Below are positions 16,599-26,117 of a DNA stretch of 64,000 nt, in pieces. A program made the translations under genes and the position numbers. Numbering within the stretch: position 1 is the first letter of the stretch; each line of letters opens with the position of its first letter. Below the pieces are notes generated by a model. That model saw only the letters and a list, made by a program, of their open reading frames with translations, was not told where the DNA came from and made no database searches. This DNA comes from an uncultured Lachnospiraceae bacterium (GTDB lineage Bacteria > Bacillota > Clostridia > Lachnospirales > Lachnospiraceae). Where the stretch lies: NCBI GenBank assembly GCA_902780385.1, contig CACZFF010000002.1:1-64000 (forward strand), written 5' to 3'.

Positions 16599-18050
16599 AT
16601 GAGAACGTACGAGTTGTTTATCAATGGCGAATTCATCCCGAACGGAGACCGCGAAATGCTGCAGGTCATCAATCCCGCGACGGAGGAAGTGATCTCCGAG
16701 GTTCCCAAAGCGACAGCGGCAGATGTTGAAGCGGCGATCGATGCCGCAGCCGCCGCGCAGAAAGAGTGGGCCAAAACGCCTCCCATCGTACGTGCCGGCT
16801 ACGTCCGCGAGCTGGCACAGCTGGTCGCCGACAATCGTGAGCTGTTCGCAAGGACCAACTCGGAAGAGATGGGCAAGCCTCTGGCACAGTCCATGGACGA
16901 GGCCGGCTGGCTGACCGAATATCTCAATTATTTCGCGGAAATGGCGCGTCATATCAAGGGACAGATCATTCCCTCCGACCGCCCCAACGAGAATATTTTC
17001 ATGTACAAGATGCCTCTGGGCGTCGTGGCAGGCATCATGCCCTGGAACTTCCCGCTCTTCCTGATCGGCCGCAAAGTGGCTCCGGTCCTGATGGCGGGCT
17101 GTACGGTCGTGCTCAAGCCCTCCAGCGACTCCCCCAACGGCTGCTATGAGTTCGCCAAGCTGGTCGAGAAGAGCTCTCTTCCCAAGGGCGTCATCAATGT
17201 GATCACCGGATCCGGCGCCGTTGTGGGCGATATGCTTGCCTCCAGCCCCAAAGTACAGATGGTCTCCATGACGGGATCCACGGCAGCCGGCAAGAAGATC
17301 ATGGAGAGAGCCGCTGCCAACGTCACAAAGGTGTCTCTGGAGCTGGGCGGCAAGGCTCCGGTCATCGTCATGAACGACTGCAAGCTGGATGAGACCATCG
17401 AGCATGTTTACAATTCCCGTATCATCAACACCGGCCAGGCCTGCAACTGCGCAGAGCGCATCTATGTGCAGGAAGGCATTTACGATGAATTTGTCAAAAA
17501 GATCGTCGCGCGCTTTGAGAAGACCACCTACGGCAATCCTCTGGAAGGTGCCTTCGACATGGGTCCCATGGTCAACAAGGCACAGCAGCAGCATGTGGAC
17601 GAGTTGGTCAAGAGTGCCATTGCGGACGGTGCGACCGTGTGCTGCGGCGGACATCCCGCAACCGTAAACGGCAAGGGCTATTTCTATGAGCCCACCGTCA
17701 TCACCGGCTGCGAGCACGGCTCCAGGATCATGACCGAGGAAATTTTCGGACCTGTCCTGCCGATCACGACCTTTAAGACCTTTGACGAGGTGATCGAGAA
17801 AGCCAACGACTGCATCTTCGGTCTGACCTCTTCCATCTATTCCACCAACTGGGATACCATCATGCGCGCCCTCAACGAGCTGCACTACGGCGAGACTTAT
17901 GTCAACCGTGAGCACTTCGAAGCCTTCCAGGGCTTCCATGCAGGTGTCCGCCAGTCCGGCCTGGGCGGCGACGACGGTGAACTCGGCCTTGAAGAATTCC
18001 TCGAGACCCACGTCTGCTACGTGGACTATGACCTGAACGCCCAGGGATAA
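16599..18050 (+). CDS. aldA: Aldehyde dehydrogenase, AldA (lactaldehyde/glycolaldehyde) type
   Basis: A 483-residue NAD-dependent aldehyde dehydrogenase oxidising an aldehyde to its acid. MPWNFP (residues about 147-152), the GSTAAG nucleotide motif, catalytic glutamate in LELGGKAP and catalytic cysteine in NTGQACNCAER are present. The C-terminus NREHFEAFQGFHAG and SGLGGDDG resembles E. coli AldA, which oxidises lactaldehyde and glycolaldehyde, so that specificity is the best guess. GGGAGG precedes the ATG. It is a single gene between a repeat-rich spacer and a terminator; no fucose or rhamnose genes lie nearby. Confidence 0.88.
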   Translation: MRTYELFINGEFIPNGDREMLQVINPATEEVISEVPKATAADVEAAIDAAAAAQKEWAKTPPIVRAGYVRELAQLVADNRELFARTNSEEMGKPLAQSMDEAGWLTEYLNYFAEMARHIKGQIIPSDRPNENIFMYKMPLGVVAGIMPWNFPLFLIGRKVAPVLMAGCTVVLKPSSDSPNGCYEFAKLVEKSSLPKGVINVITGSGAVVGDMLASSPKVQMVSMTGSTAAGKKIMERAAANVTKVSLELGGKAPVIVMNDCKLDETIEHVYNSRIINTGQACNCAERIYVQEGIYDEFVKKIVARFEKTTYGNPLEGAFDMGPMVNKAQQQHVDELVKSAIADGATVCCGGHPATVNGKGYFYEPTVITGCEHGSRIMTEEIFGPVLPITTFKTFDEVIEKANDCIFGLTSSIYSTNWDTIMRALNELHYGETYVNREHFEAFQGFHAGVRQSGLGGDDGELGLEEFLETHVCYVDYDLNAQG

Positions 18051-18137
18051 CTGACAGGAATAATATACGCAGATAAGTGAAACGGAGTTTGAGTGTCATA
18101 TCCGGATGTACTGACCATAGCTAAATAAAATAACCGG

Positions 18138-18177
18138 GACCGGACAGAATGTTTTGTGCTTCTGTCCGGTCCTTTTT
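18138..18177 (+). terminator. Intrinsic terminator after aldA
   Basis: GACCGGACAGAA (18138-18149) pairs perfectly with TTCTGTCCGGTC (18160-18171), followed by CTTTTTC. Confidence 0.88.
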
Positions 18178-18217
18178 CGGGGAAATAGGCAAGACAGTGG
18201 GGAGACAGCCAGAGACA

Positions 18218-18272
18218 GGGGGTGGTTCTTTGTCTCCAACCCTGTCTCCAACTATCTCCAAAAACCGTCCCC
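18218..18272. repeat. Variant GGGACGGTT palindrome
   Basis: GGGGGTGGTTCTTTG at the left and AAAAACCGTCCCC at the right pair imperfectly around a GTCTCC-rich loop in which GTCTCC is repeated. It is a diverged member of the palindrome family seen at 19407, 25951 and 42564. Confidence 0.55.
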
Positions 18273-18441
18273 TGACTCCTCCAAGTAATCATTTTTTCTT
18301 GTTTTTTATACAGTTTTTCCGGTTTTTCTCACACACAAAAGAAATCTGTGCTACAATGTCGATATTGCATTGAAAGTACAGTATCTGCCTGCAAGTCGCA
18401 CAGATACAATATGTATAAGTTCGAAAGGAGTTCAAGGCACA

Positions 18442-19311
18442 ATGAAAGAATACACCCCGGTCAAGGAAGGCAAGGTCCGCGAGATTTACGATGTGGGCGA
18501 CAGCCTGATCATGGTGGCGACTGACCGCATCTCTGCGTTTGACGTTATCCTGAAAAACAAGATCACAAAGAAGGGCACTGTCCTGACCCAGATGTCCAGG
18601 TTCTGGTTTGATTACACAAAGGATATCCTCCCCAACCACATGATCAGCACGGACGTCTCCGATATGCCCGAGTTTTTCCGTCAGGACCGCTTTGACGGCA
18701 ACAGCATGATGTGCAAAAAGCTCAACATGCTTCCCATCGAGTGCATCGTCCGCGGCTATATCACCGGCAGCGGCTGGGAGAGCTACAAGAAGAACGGTAC
18801 GGTCTGCGGCATTCAGCTTCCCCAAGGTCTGAAGGAATGCGACCAGCTCCCTGAGCCCATCTATACCCCCAGCACAAAGGCAGAGATTGGCGATCACGAC
18901 GAGAATATCAGCTTTGAGCAGAGCATCGATGTCCTGGAGAAAGTCTTCCCCGGCAAGGGACGGGAATATGCCGAAAAGCTCCGTGACTGCACCATCGCCC
19001 TCTACAAGAAGTGTGCAGAGTACGCAAGGACCCGCGGCATCATCATCGCCGACACCAAGTTCGAGTTCGGCCTTGACGAGAAGGGCAATGTAGTCCTGGG
19101 CGACGAGATGCTCACCCCCGACAGCAGCCGCTTCTGGCCTGCAGAAGGCTATGAGCCCGGCCACGGCCAGCCCTCCTTCGACAAGCAGTTTGTCCGCGAC
19201 TGGCTCAAGGCCAATCCCGACAGCGATTACAAGCTTCCTCAGGATGTCATCGACAAGACCATCGCCAAGTATGAAGAAGCCTATACTCTTCTCACCGGCC
19301 TGAAGCTGTAA
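18442..19311 (+). CDS. purC: Phosphoribosylaminoimidazole-succinocarboxamide synthase (SAICAR synthetase)
   Basis: A 289-residue enzyme that joins aspartate to CAIR in purine biosynthesis using ATP. The landmarks VREIYDVGD, TDRISAFDV, ECIVRGYITGSGW, PSTKAEIGDHDENIS and IIADTKFEFG follow in the usual order. It is of the longer type (about 290 residues) rather than the 240-residue Bacillus type. The ATG at 18442 is preceded by AAAGGAG at 12 bases; an upstream in-frame extension of 24 codons overlaps the promoter region and is rejected. It stands alone, without other pur genes in view, and is followed by a bidirectional terminator. Confidence 0.95.
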   Translation: MKEYTPVKEGKVREIYDVGDSLIMVATDRISAFDVILKNKITKKGTVLTQMSRFWFDYTKDILPNHMISTDVSDMPEFFRQDRFDGNSMMCKKLNMLPIECIVRGYITGSGWESYKKNGTVCGIQLPQGLKECDQLPEPIYTPSTKAEIGDHDENISFEQSIDVLEKVFPGKGREYAEKLRDCTIALYKKCAEYARTRGIIIADTKFEFGLDEKGNVVLGDEMLTPDSSRFWPAEGYEPGHGQPSFDKQFVRDWLKANPDSDYKLPQDVIDKTIAKYEEAYTLLTGLKL

Positions 19312-19341
19312 GCATTCCGGCTGCATATTGTTCTTAAGAGT

Positions 19342-19392
19342 AAAAAAACAGCACCTCATCTCATCATTGATGATCGGGGCGCTGTTTTTTTT
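19342..19392. terminator. Bidirectional terminator between purC and transketolase
   Basis: AAAAAAACAGC pairs with GCTGTTTTTTTT around an inner CATCATTGATGATG stem. T-runs occur on both strands, serving both convergent transcripts. Confidence 0.75.
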
Positions 19393-19400
19393 CCAAATGA

Positions 19401-19468
19401 GTCGAAAGGGACGGTTCTGAATAACTCATTGCGCGCAATGAGTTAATCAGAACCGTCCCTCGTGACTC
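19401..19468. repeat. GGGACGGTTC palindrome, copy 1
   Basis: AGGGACGGTTCTGA (19407-19420) and its complement (ending 19460) enclose ACTCATTGCG/CGCAATGAGT, giving a 54-bp palindrome with one mismatch pair. GAGTC and GACTC extend it on the outside. A near-identical copy is at 25943-26012. Confidence 0.85.
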
Positions 19469-19522
19469 ATATCTTCTCATAAACGGGACAGGCAGTACCG
19501 TCCCTCAAGTCTCAGTTTTGTC

Positions 19523-20470
19523 TCATTCTGCGAGGAATTCTTTGACAGTCTTGACGATGTTGGTCTCGTCGAGGCCGAATTCGACCATGAGCTGGGCCAT
19601 GGGGCCGGAGTAGCCGAAGACGTCCTGGAGGCCGATGCGGCGCACGCGGGCAGGATAGTTCTCTGCAAGGACTGCGCAGACAGCCTCTCCGAGGCCGCCG
19701 ATTACACTGTGCTCTTCCGCGGTAATGATTCTGCCGCCGCACTCTTTGGCGGCTGCGACGACGGCTTCCTTATCGATAGGCTTGATGGTGCCCATGTTGA
19801 GGACGCGGGCGTGGATACCCTCTTTTTCAAGAGTCTCTGCTGCCTTGAGGGCCTCATAGGTCAGAACGCCGTTGGAGATGATGCAGATATCAGTACCTTC
19901 GTGCAGAATCTCAGCCTTGCCGATCTCGAATTTGTAGTTTTCCTCATCGTGGAATACAGGGATGGCGGCGCGGCCCAGACGGATATAGACGGGGCCGTCG
20001 TACTCGTAGGCAGCCTTGACCATCTGGCGGGCTTCGACATCATCCGCAGGGGACATGACCAGCATGCCGGGGATGACGCGCATGAGGGCAAAGTCTTCGC
20101 AGCACTGGTGGGAAGCGCCGTCCTCACCGACAGAGATGCCTCCGTGGGAAGCGCAGACCTTTACGTTGAGTCTTGTATATCCGATGGAATTGCGGATGAT
20201 CTCATAGGCGCGGCCGGTAGCGAACATAGCGAAGCTGGACGCGAAGGGGATCAGACCCATTGCAGCCATGCCTGCCGCTGTACCCATGACATTGCATTCC
20301 GCGATGCCGCAGTTGAAATGTCTGTCTGGATAGGCCTTTTTGAACATTCCTGTCTTGGTGGAACCGGCGAGGTCCGCGTCGATCGCTACGACTCTGGGGT
20401 CAATCGCGCCGAGTTCGACAAGAGCTTTTCCGTAGCTTTCTCTGGTTGCGATTTTTTTCACTTCTGCCAT
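19523..20470 (-). CDS. Transketolase, C-terminal subunit
   Basis: A 315-residue pyrimidine-binding plus C-terminal half of a split transketolase, a TPP enzyme of the non-oxidative pentose phosphate pathway. GIAECN (residues about 54-59) holds the glutamate that activates TPP, and the SSFAMFATGRAYE and HGGISVGEDGASHQ segments match transketolase. Transketolase is often split in this way in Clostridia and Archaea. It starts at 20470, four bases after the stop of the N-terminal subunit gene, and both must associate to form the active site. DXS-like enzymes share the fold, but the separate halves favour transketolase. Confidence 0.9.
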   Translation of the reverse strand: MAEVKKIATRESYGKALVELGAIDPRVVAIDADLAGSTKTGMFKKAYPDRHFNCGIAECNVMGTAAGMAAMGLIPFASSFAMFATGRAYEIIRNSIGYTRLNVKVCASHGGISVGEDGASHQCCEDFALMRVIPGMLVMSPADDVEARQMVKAAYEYDGPVYIRLGRAAIPVFHDEENYKFEIGKAEILHEGTDICIISNGVLTYEALKAAETLEKEGIHARVLNMGTIKPIDKEAVVAAAKECGGRIITAEEHSVIGGLGEAVCAVLAENYPARVRRIGLQDVFGYSGPMAQLMVEFGLDETNIVKTVKEFLAE

Positions 20471-20474
20471 GCGA

Positions 20475-21386
20475 TCATTCCTCCTCTTTTCCGGCTTCGA
20501 TCACGGTCTCCGCTTTAGGGGAAACCTCAGGGCCCTCTGCCTCGAGTTTTCTGCGGGTTGCTTCAAGCTCTTCGAGCGCCTGTGCACACTCTGCATCGTT
20601 GGGTCCCTTGCCGTGCCAGTCTGCCACATTTTCCATGTAGGAGACACCGAGGCCCTTGACAGTCTTCATCAAAAAGACGGTAGGTTTGCCGCTGCCCTTT
20701 GCGGCGTGGAAAGCCGCAAAAGCCCTCTCCAGCTCATTGTAATCATTGCCGTCGCACTTGACGACATTGAAGCCGAAGGAAGCAAACTTCTCATCGATAG
20801 GCTCCATATTCATGACATCTTTGGTCCAGCCGTCGATCTGCAGGCCGTTGACATCCACTGCGATGCAGAGGTTGTCGAGCTTATAGTGGGCGGCATATTC
20901 GGAAGCTTCCCAGACAAGGCCTTCCTCGATCTCGCCGTCTCCCAGAAGAGCGTAGACATTGATGTCTTTTTTCAGGACATTTTTGGCAGCGTTGGCCATT
21001 CCGCAGGCTGCGGAATATCCCTGGCCCAGAGAGCCGGTGGAAAACTCCACGCCCGGGGTGGTATTCATGTTGGGATGTCCCTGCAGATAAGAACCGATCT
21101 TTCTGATCGTCATCAGGTCCTCTTCCGGGAAAAAGCCCTTCATTGCCAGAACGGCATACAGGCCGGGCGCGCAGTGTCCCTTGGAAAGGACGAAGCGGTC
21201 ACGGTCCGAATCCTTGGGGTTTTTCGGGTCGATCCGCATCTCTTCATTGTAGAGATAGGTCATGTAATCCATAGAGGAGAGGCTTCCGCCGGGATGTCCG
21301 GACTTGGCCTCATGTGTTTCTTTTACGATGTACATCCGTCCCTTGTTGGCAAAAAGCTTCAGTTCTTTGATTTTCTCAGGTGTCAT
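20475..21386 (-). CDS. Transketolase, N-terminal subunit
   Basis: A 303-residue TPP-binding half of a two-subunit transketolase. The SGHPGGSLS motif (about residues 31-39), RFVLSKGHC, TGSLGQG and the TPP-magnesium motif GDGEIEEG...N are present. I chose the ATG at 21386 (MTPEKIKELK), with GGAGG 10 bases upstream; 21413 is a less likely alternative. The gene immediately precedes the C-terminal subunit gene with a 4-base gap, so the two are coupled. The far C-terminus is a short Glu-rich tail. Confidence 0.9.
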   Translation of the reverse strand: MTPEKIKELKLFANKGRMYIVKETHEAKSGHPGGSLSSMDYMTYLYNEEMRIDPKNPKDSDRDRFVLSKGHCAPGLYAVLAMKGFFPEEDLMTIRKIGSYLQGHPNMNTTPGVEFSTGSLGQGYSAACGMANAAKNVLKKDINVYALLGDGEIEEGLVWEASEYAAHYKLDNLCIAVDVNGLQIDGWTKDVMNMEPIDEKFASFGFNVVKCDGNDYNELERAFAAFHAAKGSGKPTVFLMKTVKGLGVSYMENVADWHGKGPNDAECAQALEELEATRRKLEAEGPEVSPKAETVIEAGKEEE

Positions 21387-21600
21387 TCGCTGCGATCCTC
21401 CATCCGCCGGCATCTTCTCCCACCGGCCTTTTGCAGACAGTTTTGTGGTCTCCACAACAATATTGAAAAAGCATGTAAATGTCAATATTTTTCCGCGATA
21501 ATAAGGAATTTAACAGAAAATTTATACGATAGGCCGTATTTTTCTAACCAACACGGCCCACCGCCTATGGCTTATTATCGTTTGGTACCGGGTAGAATGC

Positions 21601-23382
21601 TCAGTCCAGTGTGTCGATCAGGTCCAGGCTGTGCTCGGCGTTCATCTTCAGGCACATCTGGATGAATGTGTCAAGCGGAATGTTGTTGAGCTGGCGGTTG
21701 GAGCCGCGCAGGTTGAGGGAGACAGTTCCTTCCTCGGCTTCCTTGTCGCCGATGATGACGACGTAGGGAGTCTTGAAGTTCTTGTAGTATTTGATCTTCT
21801 CCTTCATATTCTTGTCGGAGTAATCAGCTTCAAAGCGGATGCGGTTGGCAGCGAGCTTGCCCGCCACCTTCTTTGCATACTCGTTGTGCTCTGTGCGGAT
21901 GGGAACGATGCCCACCTGGTAAGGAGAGAGCCAGAAGGGGAAAGCGCCCTTGAAGTGCTCGATCAGGATGCCGATGAAACGCTCCAGGGAGCCGAACAGT
22001 GCGCGGTGGATGACAACGGGAACTCTCTCGGAACCGTCATTGGCGGTGTAGGTGAGTTCGAAGTTCCTGGGCAGCTGGAAGTCAAGCTGCACAGTGCCGC
22101 ACTGCCACTCGCGGCCCAGGGCGTCCTTGATCTGCAGGTCGATCTTGGGGCCGTAGAAAGCACCGTCGCCTTCGTTGATCTCATAGTTGCCCTCGCCGTA
22201 CATACCGTCGAGGATCTTTTTGAGAGAAGCCTCCGCTTCGTTCCAGAGCTCGATATCGCCCATGAAGTCCTCAGGGCGTGTGGACAGCTCAGCGCGGTAG
22301 GACAGGCCGAAGGTCTGATAGATCTCGTCGGCGATGCCCAGGACATCCTTGATCTCGTCTTCGATCTGGCTTTCCATTACGAAGGTGTGGTCATCGTCCT
22401 GACGGAACATCTGTACACGGAAGAGACCGTTGAGCTGACCGGTCTTCTCTTTTCTGTGTACGACGTCGGTCTCGGAATAGCGGATGGGCAGATCGCGGTA
22501 GGAATGCACTCTGCGCTTGTAGGCCATCATGGCGTTGGGGCAGTTCATGGGCTTGGCCGCCATGGTGTCGTCCGCCTCGATGGTGCCGTCCTTGCCGGGG
22601 ATGATGAACATGTTGTTTACATAATGTGCCCAGTGGCCGCTGATCAGCCAGAGCTTCTTATTATTGATGATGGGTGCAGAGATCTCCTGATATCCGTGCA
22701 GGTCATGGATGCCTCTCCAGTACTCAAGCAGAGTATTGAAAACTCTCCAGCCGCGGGGGAGCCAGTAAGGCATGCCCTGTGCGGTCTCGTCGAACATGAA
22801 CAGGTCGAGCTGCGGTCCCAGCTTCTTGTGGTCGCGCTCCATAGCCTCTTTGATCAGGGCCTTGTGGGCCTTCAGAGCCTGCTTGTCCGGGAAAGCGTAT
22901 GCATAGATCCTCTGCAGGGAATCGCGGTGCTCATCGCCGCGCCAGTAGGCGCCGGAGACGCTCCTGATCTCAAAGGCAGCACCCATGAGCTCCTGGGAAT
23001 TGGCAACGTGAGGTCCGCGGCAGAGATCGACAAAATCTTCACCTGTGTAATAGACAGTGATGCGCTCATCCTCGGGAAGATCTTCGATCAGCTCGGTCTT
23101 GAACTTCTGCCCCTGGAAAAGCTCCAGAGCTTCTGCGCGGGACATCTCCTTTTCAGTCCAGTCTTCGCGGCGCTTGAGGATCTCGCGCATCTTGTTCTCG
23201 ATCATCTTGAAATCGTCTTTGTTCACCTGCCTGGGCAGAATGAAATCATAGTAGAAACCGTCCGCGATCTGCGGTCCGATCGCATACTGTACATTCTCTT
23301 TGCCGAAGATCTCAAAAATGGCTTTTGCCAGAATATGAGACAGAGAGTGACGATAAACTTCCAGGTACTGTTCGCTTGCCAT
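21601..23382 (-). CDS. thrS: Threonyl-tRNA synthetase lacking the TGS domain
   Basis: A 593-residue class II synthetase that charges tRNA-Thr. It begins directly with the editing domain (HSLSH near residues 13-17, LCRGPH), so the N-terminal TGS domain of the usual 640-residue enzyme is absent. The catalytic core shows MNCPNAM with a zinc cysteine, GLFRVQMFRQDDDHTF with a zinc histidine (motif 2 region) and VIHRALFGSLERF (motif 3 region). The anticodon-binding domain follows. The start at 23382 has AAGGAGG just upstream. Expression is controlled by the T-box leader upstream. TGS-less ThrRS is known in some Clostridia. Confidence 0.95.
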   Translation of the reverse strand: MASEQYLEVYRHSLSHILAKAIFEIFGKENVQYAIGPQIADGFYYDFILPRQVNKDDFKMIENKMREILKRREDWTEKEMSRAEALELFQGQKFKTELIEDLPEDERITVYYTGEDFVDLCRGPHVANSQELMGAAFEIRSVSGAYWRGDEHRDSLQRIYAYAFPDKQALKAHKALIKEAMERDHKKLGPQLDLFMFDETAQGMPYWLPRGWRVFNTLLEYWRGIHDLHGYQEISAPIINNKKLWLISGHWAHYVNNMFIIPGKDGTIEADDTMAAKPMNCPNAMMAYKRRVHSYRDLPIRYSETDVVHRKEKTGQLNGLFRVQMFRQDDDHTFVMESQIEDEIKDVLGIADEIYQTFGLSYRAELSTRPEDFMGDIELWNEAEASLKKILDGMYGEGNYEINEGDGAFYGPKIDLQIKDALGREWQCGTVQLDFQLPRNFELTYTANDGSERVPVVIHRALFGSLERFIGILIEHFKGAFPFWLSPYQVGIVPIRTEHNEYAKKVAGKLAANRIRFEADYSDKNMKEKIKYYKNFKTPYVVIIGDKEAEEGTVSLNLRGSNRQLNNIPLDTFIQMCLKMNAEHSLDLIDTLD

Positions 23383-23542
23383 ACTTCCTCCTTTTTCCGG
23401 AATCACACCTGTTCATACTTGCGGTCCCCGGCTGGTGCCCGAAAACATGCCGCCCCGGGCTGGTGCCCGCAAACATACATGACGAATAATACATGTGCTG
23501 CAGTGACACGCTGCGGTCATTCCGGATTGTGAAAATTTTAAT

Positions 23543-23905
23543 AACTGTGCATAGAAAAATCCCCCGCACAGCATATACAGTTGCTTGCGAGGGACGTTTA
23601 TTCAACGCGGTTCCACCCTGCTTGCGGCATATTGCATGCTCATGCAATCACGATCATTTGCAATCTTTTTGAAGATCAGCGATCTTCTGCCGCCACTTTT
23701 TTAAGGACTGTAACGGAGTCACCGGGCTTGATTGGAGCCTCTCCGAGGTGGTCTTCAGGCAGTTTCCGACGGGGTACTTCCAGAACCGTCCCGCATTGCT
23801 GCCGAAGTTCAATCCGCTGTCTTTGATCAGCACAGGAACCCGGAACAAGGCGAAAAGGGCACCCCTCTCTGGGACATCCGCTGTCCTACTTTCCTCATCA
23901 CAGAT
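23543..23905 (-). promoter_or_regulatory. T-box leader (threonine riboswitch) of thrS
   Basis: The T-box sequence AGGGTGGAACCGCG is at 23606-23619 on the minus strand. It is followed by a terminator hairpin CCCTCGCA/TGCGGGGG with TTTTT (23554-23594). Upstream is a stem I region with CCAGAGAGG near 23870. Uncharged tRNA-Thr is expected to pair with the T-box and favour antitermination. I could not fix the specifier codon with certainty; ACC triplets lie in the expected region. Confidence 0.92.
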
Positions 23906-23956
23906 TTATAGCTGCAGGCCTGACAGCCCGCATATATTTTGGAAATAAACATAGAC

Positions 23957-23985
23957 ATTTTAGTATATCTTAAAGAAAATGTAAA
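23957..23985 (-). promoter_or_regulatory. Promoter of the thrS T-box transcript
   Basis: A -35 TTTACA (23980-23985) and a -10 TAAAAT (23957-23962) are separated by 17 bases on the minus strand, about 50 bases upstream of the stem I region. Confidence 0.6.
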
Positions 23986-24074
23986 TAAACAATTTTACCA
24001 GAAAATACTTCCTTAACCTTTCTTAACCTTTTTTGCCGCAAAATACCCGAACGCGGAGAAGGTGAACAGTAACC

Positions 24075-24977
24075 TTATGCCTCTCTGTGTATAAACTCGT
24101 CTCCCGAAGTATACTTGTACACGGCATCTATGAGAATCTCCTCTTCTTCAACCTGCGTGTGATTGATCTCGGTGACGATCTGCAAAAGTCCCTCGGCTTC
24201 TTCCCCGTTATCCGGGAGCAGGATGACTTCGTGGACTGAGCTGGGAAGGACGAAAAAGTCGCTTCCCAGATAATCCGCCACTTCCCGGAGAAGGCCGGGA
24301 TAGAGGATGACCGCGGCGCCGTACAGGGCAGTGTCGTTTGTGAGCAGGTAGAGCTCGCCCTCTCCCTCAGGCTGAAGGACATCAAGTACATCTGAAAGCG
24401 AGCGGAATACAGGCGGGAGCATCTGTGAACAGTTTTCCAATGCATCCGCATACAGCTGTTCCAGCGTCATCCCCCACCTTTCTATATCCTGATTGCGTAT
24501 CACGATAATCCCGTTTCCGAAGGCGGGATTTTCAAGCAGGTAGAAAAAAATCCCCGCCAGATCATCGAGGTCGATGTGAGGCACGTCCTTCAGGAAGGCT
24601 TCATTGCGTTTCTTCCCGATAAGTTTGATCCCCAGCCTTCCGCGGACAGTGCGGTACTCTTTGAAAAAATTCTCGGGAAAGGTAATCTCCGGTGTCTGGC
24701 ATCTGCAATAGCGCAAAATGTTGTCAGCCGACTCAGCGACCGCTTCCCCATGCAGATAGTGGTCGTAATATGGTTCCAGATATACGGTCGGAGCAATCTG
24801 CGCGTCGTTGAAACGGACCGTACATGCCTTTCTGTAGACACCGTTATTTTTCTGCACATCCCTGATCGAGATATCTACATTCTCCCCGGCGCGCTTTTCC
24901 AGTTCCCTGCTCAGCAGTTCATAATATTCCTTTTCACGGATCCTGGTATTTCCAGCCTTCTTCTGTTCTTCGTTCAT
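24075..24977 (-). CDS. DUF5688 family protein
   Basis: A 300-residue soluble protein without signal peptide or membrane helix. I recognise the pattern of the Lachnospiraceae DUF5688 family by the PTVYLEPYYDHYLHGE segment near residues 62-77 and the downstream GIKLIGKKRN block. No catalytic motif is visible and the function is unknown. It stands alone between the thrS leader and efp regions, in an unlinked position that gives no functional hint. Confidence 0.65.
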   Translation of the reverse strand: MNEEQKKAGNTRIREKEYYELLSRELEKRAGENVDISIRDVQKNNGVYRKACTVRFNDAQIAPTVYLEPYYDHYLHGEAVAESADNILRYCRCQTPEITFPENFFKEYRTVRGRLGIKLIGKKRNEAFLKDVPHIDLDDLAGIFFYLLENPAFGNGIIVIRNQDIERWGMTLEQLYADALENCSQMLPPVFRSLSDVLDVLQPEGEGELYLLTNDTALYGAAVILYPGLLREVADYLGSDFFVLPSSVHEVILLPDNGEEAEGLLQIVTEINHTQVEEEEILIDAVYKYTSGDEFIHREA

Positions 24978-25154
24978 CTATGGTTTCCTCCATTTACATA
25001 TGTATATTTGGAGATAAATCAACTGATAATGTTATTGACACCCGCTCTAAGACTTTGAAACAGGCCAGGGCTGCGCTGCCGTGCTCTGCCCCCGACCCGT
25101 CTGCCTCCACTGCGAAGCGGAAAGCCGCCGCGCAGGCTGTGTCATGAACAAAAA

Positions 25155-25188
25155 AAGGCAATGAGCCGAATGTACTCATTGCCTTTTC
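25155..25188. terminator. Terminator between efp and DUF5688 genes
   Basis: AAGGCAATGAG pairs with CTCATTGCCTT, with A- and T-runs on either side. It lies downstream of efp on the minus strand. Confidence 0.8.
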
Positions 25189-25270
25189 CTGATTTACAGA
25201 TTTTCAACAGGGACTGTGCGTGTTCCGCGGCATCCGGGATGCCGTAAACCGTACTCCCCTCAGAAACAGC

Positions 25271-25828
25271 TTATGCCCTGGAAAGATACTCGCCGGATCT
25301 GGTGTCGATCTTGATCTTGTCGCCGATGTTGCAGAACAGCGGAACGCTGACCTGTGCGCCGGTCTCTACAATCGCGGGCTTGGTTGCGCCTGTAGCGGTG
25401 TTGCCCTTGAAGCCGGGCTCGGTTTCTGTGATCTCCAGCTCGACAAACATAGGGGGCTCAATCGCAAAGGGAGTATTGTTGTAGGAATTGACCTTGACCA
25501 TGTCGTTCTCTTTGACGAACTTCATGTTGTCGCCGACAATATCCTTACCAAGCGAAATCTGGTCGAATGTCTCTGTGTCCATGAATGCATAGAGATCACC
25601 ATCCTGATACAGATACTGATACTCTTTGCGGTCGATCCTTGCCTGCGGGAATTTCTCCGTAGGACGGAAAGTAGTCTCTGTAACACCGCCATTGATAATA
25701 TCTTTCAGCTTGGTTCTTACGAACGCCGCACCCTTACCAGGTTTAACATGCTGGAACTCAACGATCTCGAGAACGCTGCCGTCTTTTTCAATCGTAATGC
25801 CATTCCTGAAATCACTTGCAGAAATCAT
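25271..25828 (-). CDS. efp: Elongation factor P
   Basis: A 185-residue translation factor that relieves ribosome stalling at proline runs. The conserved PGKGAAF loop (residues about 30-36) carries the lysine that is modified in many species. Length and order of domains are typical. Its ATG is preceded by CAGGAGG at 7 bases. It is a single gene with a terminator on the 3' side; no poxA/epmA or ymfI-type modification gene is visible in the window. Confidence 0.96.
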   Translation of the reverse strand: MISASDFRNGITIEKDGSVLEIVEFQHVKPGKGAAFVRTKLKDIINGGVTETTFRPTEKFPQARIDRKEYQYLYQDGDLYAFMDTETFDQISLGKDIVGDNMKFVKENDMVKVNSYNNTPFAIEPPMFVELEITETEPGFKGNTATGATKPAIVETGAQVSVPLFCNIGDKIKIDTRSGEYLSRA

Positions 25829-25942
25829 ATAAAGTACCTCCTGAAATTATCGCGTCAATACAAAAATATTCTATAACACGAAAACAAGTTTTTCAACATA
25901 TTTCTTATAAGGCCATGTCCGTGATCTGCCGGGGCGGTTTCT

Positions 25943-26012
25943 GAGTCGCAAGGGACGGTTCTGACTGACTCATTGCACGCAATGAGTCAGTCAGAACCGT
26001 CCCTTGCGGCTC
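25943..26012. repeat. GGGACGGTTC palindrome, copy 2
   Basis: The core AGGGACGGTTCTGACTGA (25951-25968) and its exact complement (ending 26004) enclose CTCATTGCA/CGCAATGAG. The arms extend outward by GAGTCGCA and TGCGGCTC. It sits upstream of efp, 3' of the TRAP operon 2 terminator. Confidence 0.85.
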
Positions 26013-26030
26013 ATCCCCGGCGCTCGCAAA

Positions 26031-26066
26031 AAACAGGTCGCTCCCGAATGGAAGCGACCTGTTTTT
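26031..26066 (-). terminator. Intrinsic terminator of TRAP operon 2
   Basis: AAACAGGTCGCT pairs with AGCGACCTGTTT, with flanking A- and T-runs (bidirectional). It lies 50 bases downstream of dctP of system 2. Confidence 0.8.
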
Positions 26067-26117
26067 CACATTCTGAATGTATTATACCTGAAAGCATTAA
26101 CCCTTACTTTTTGTGCT

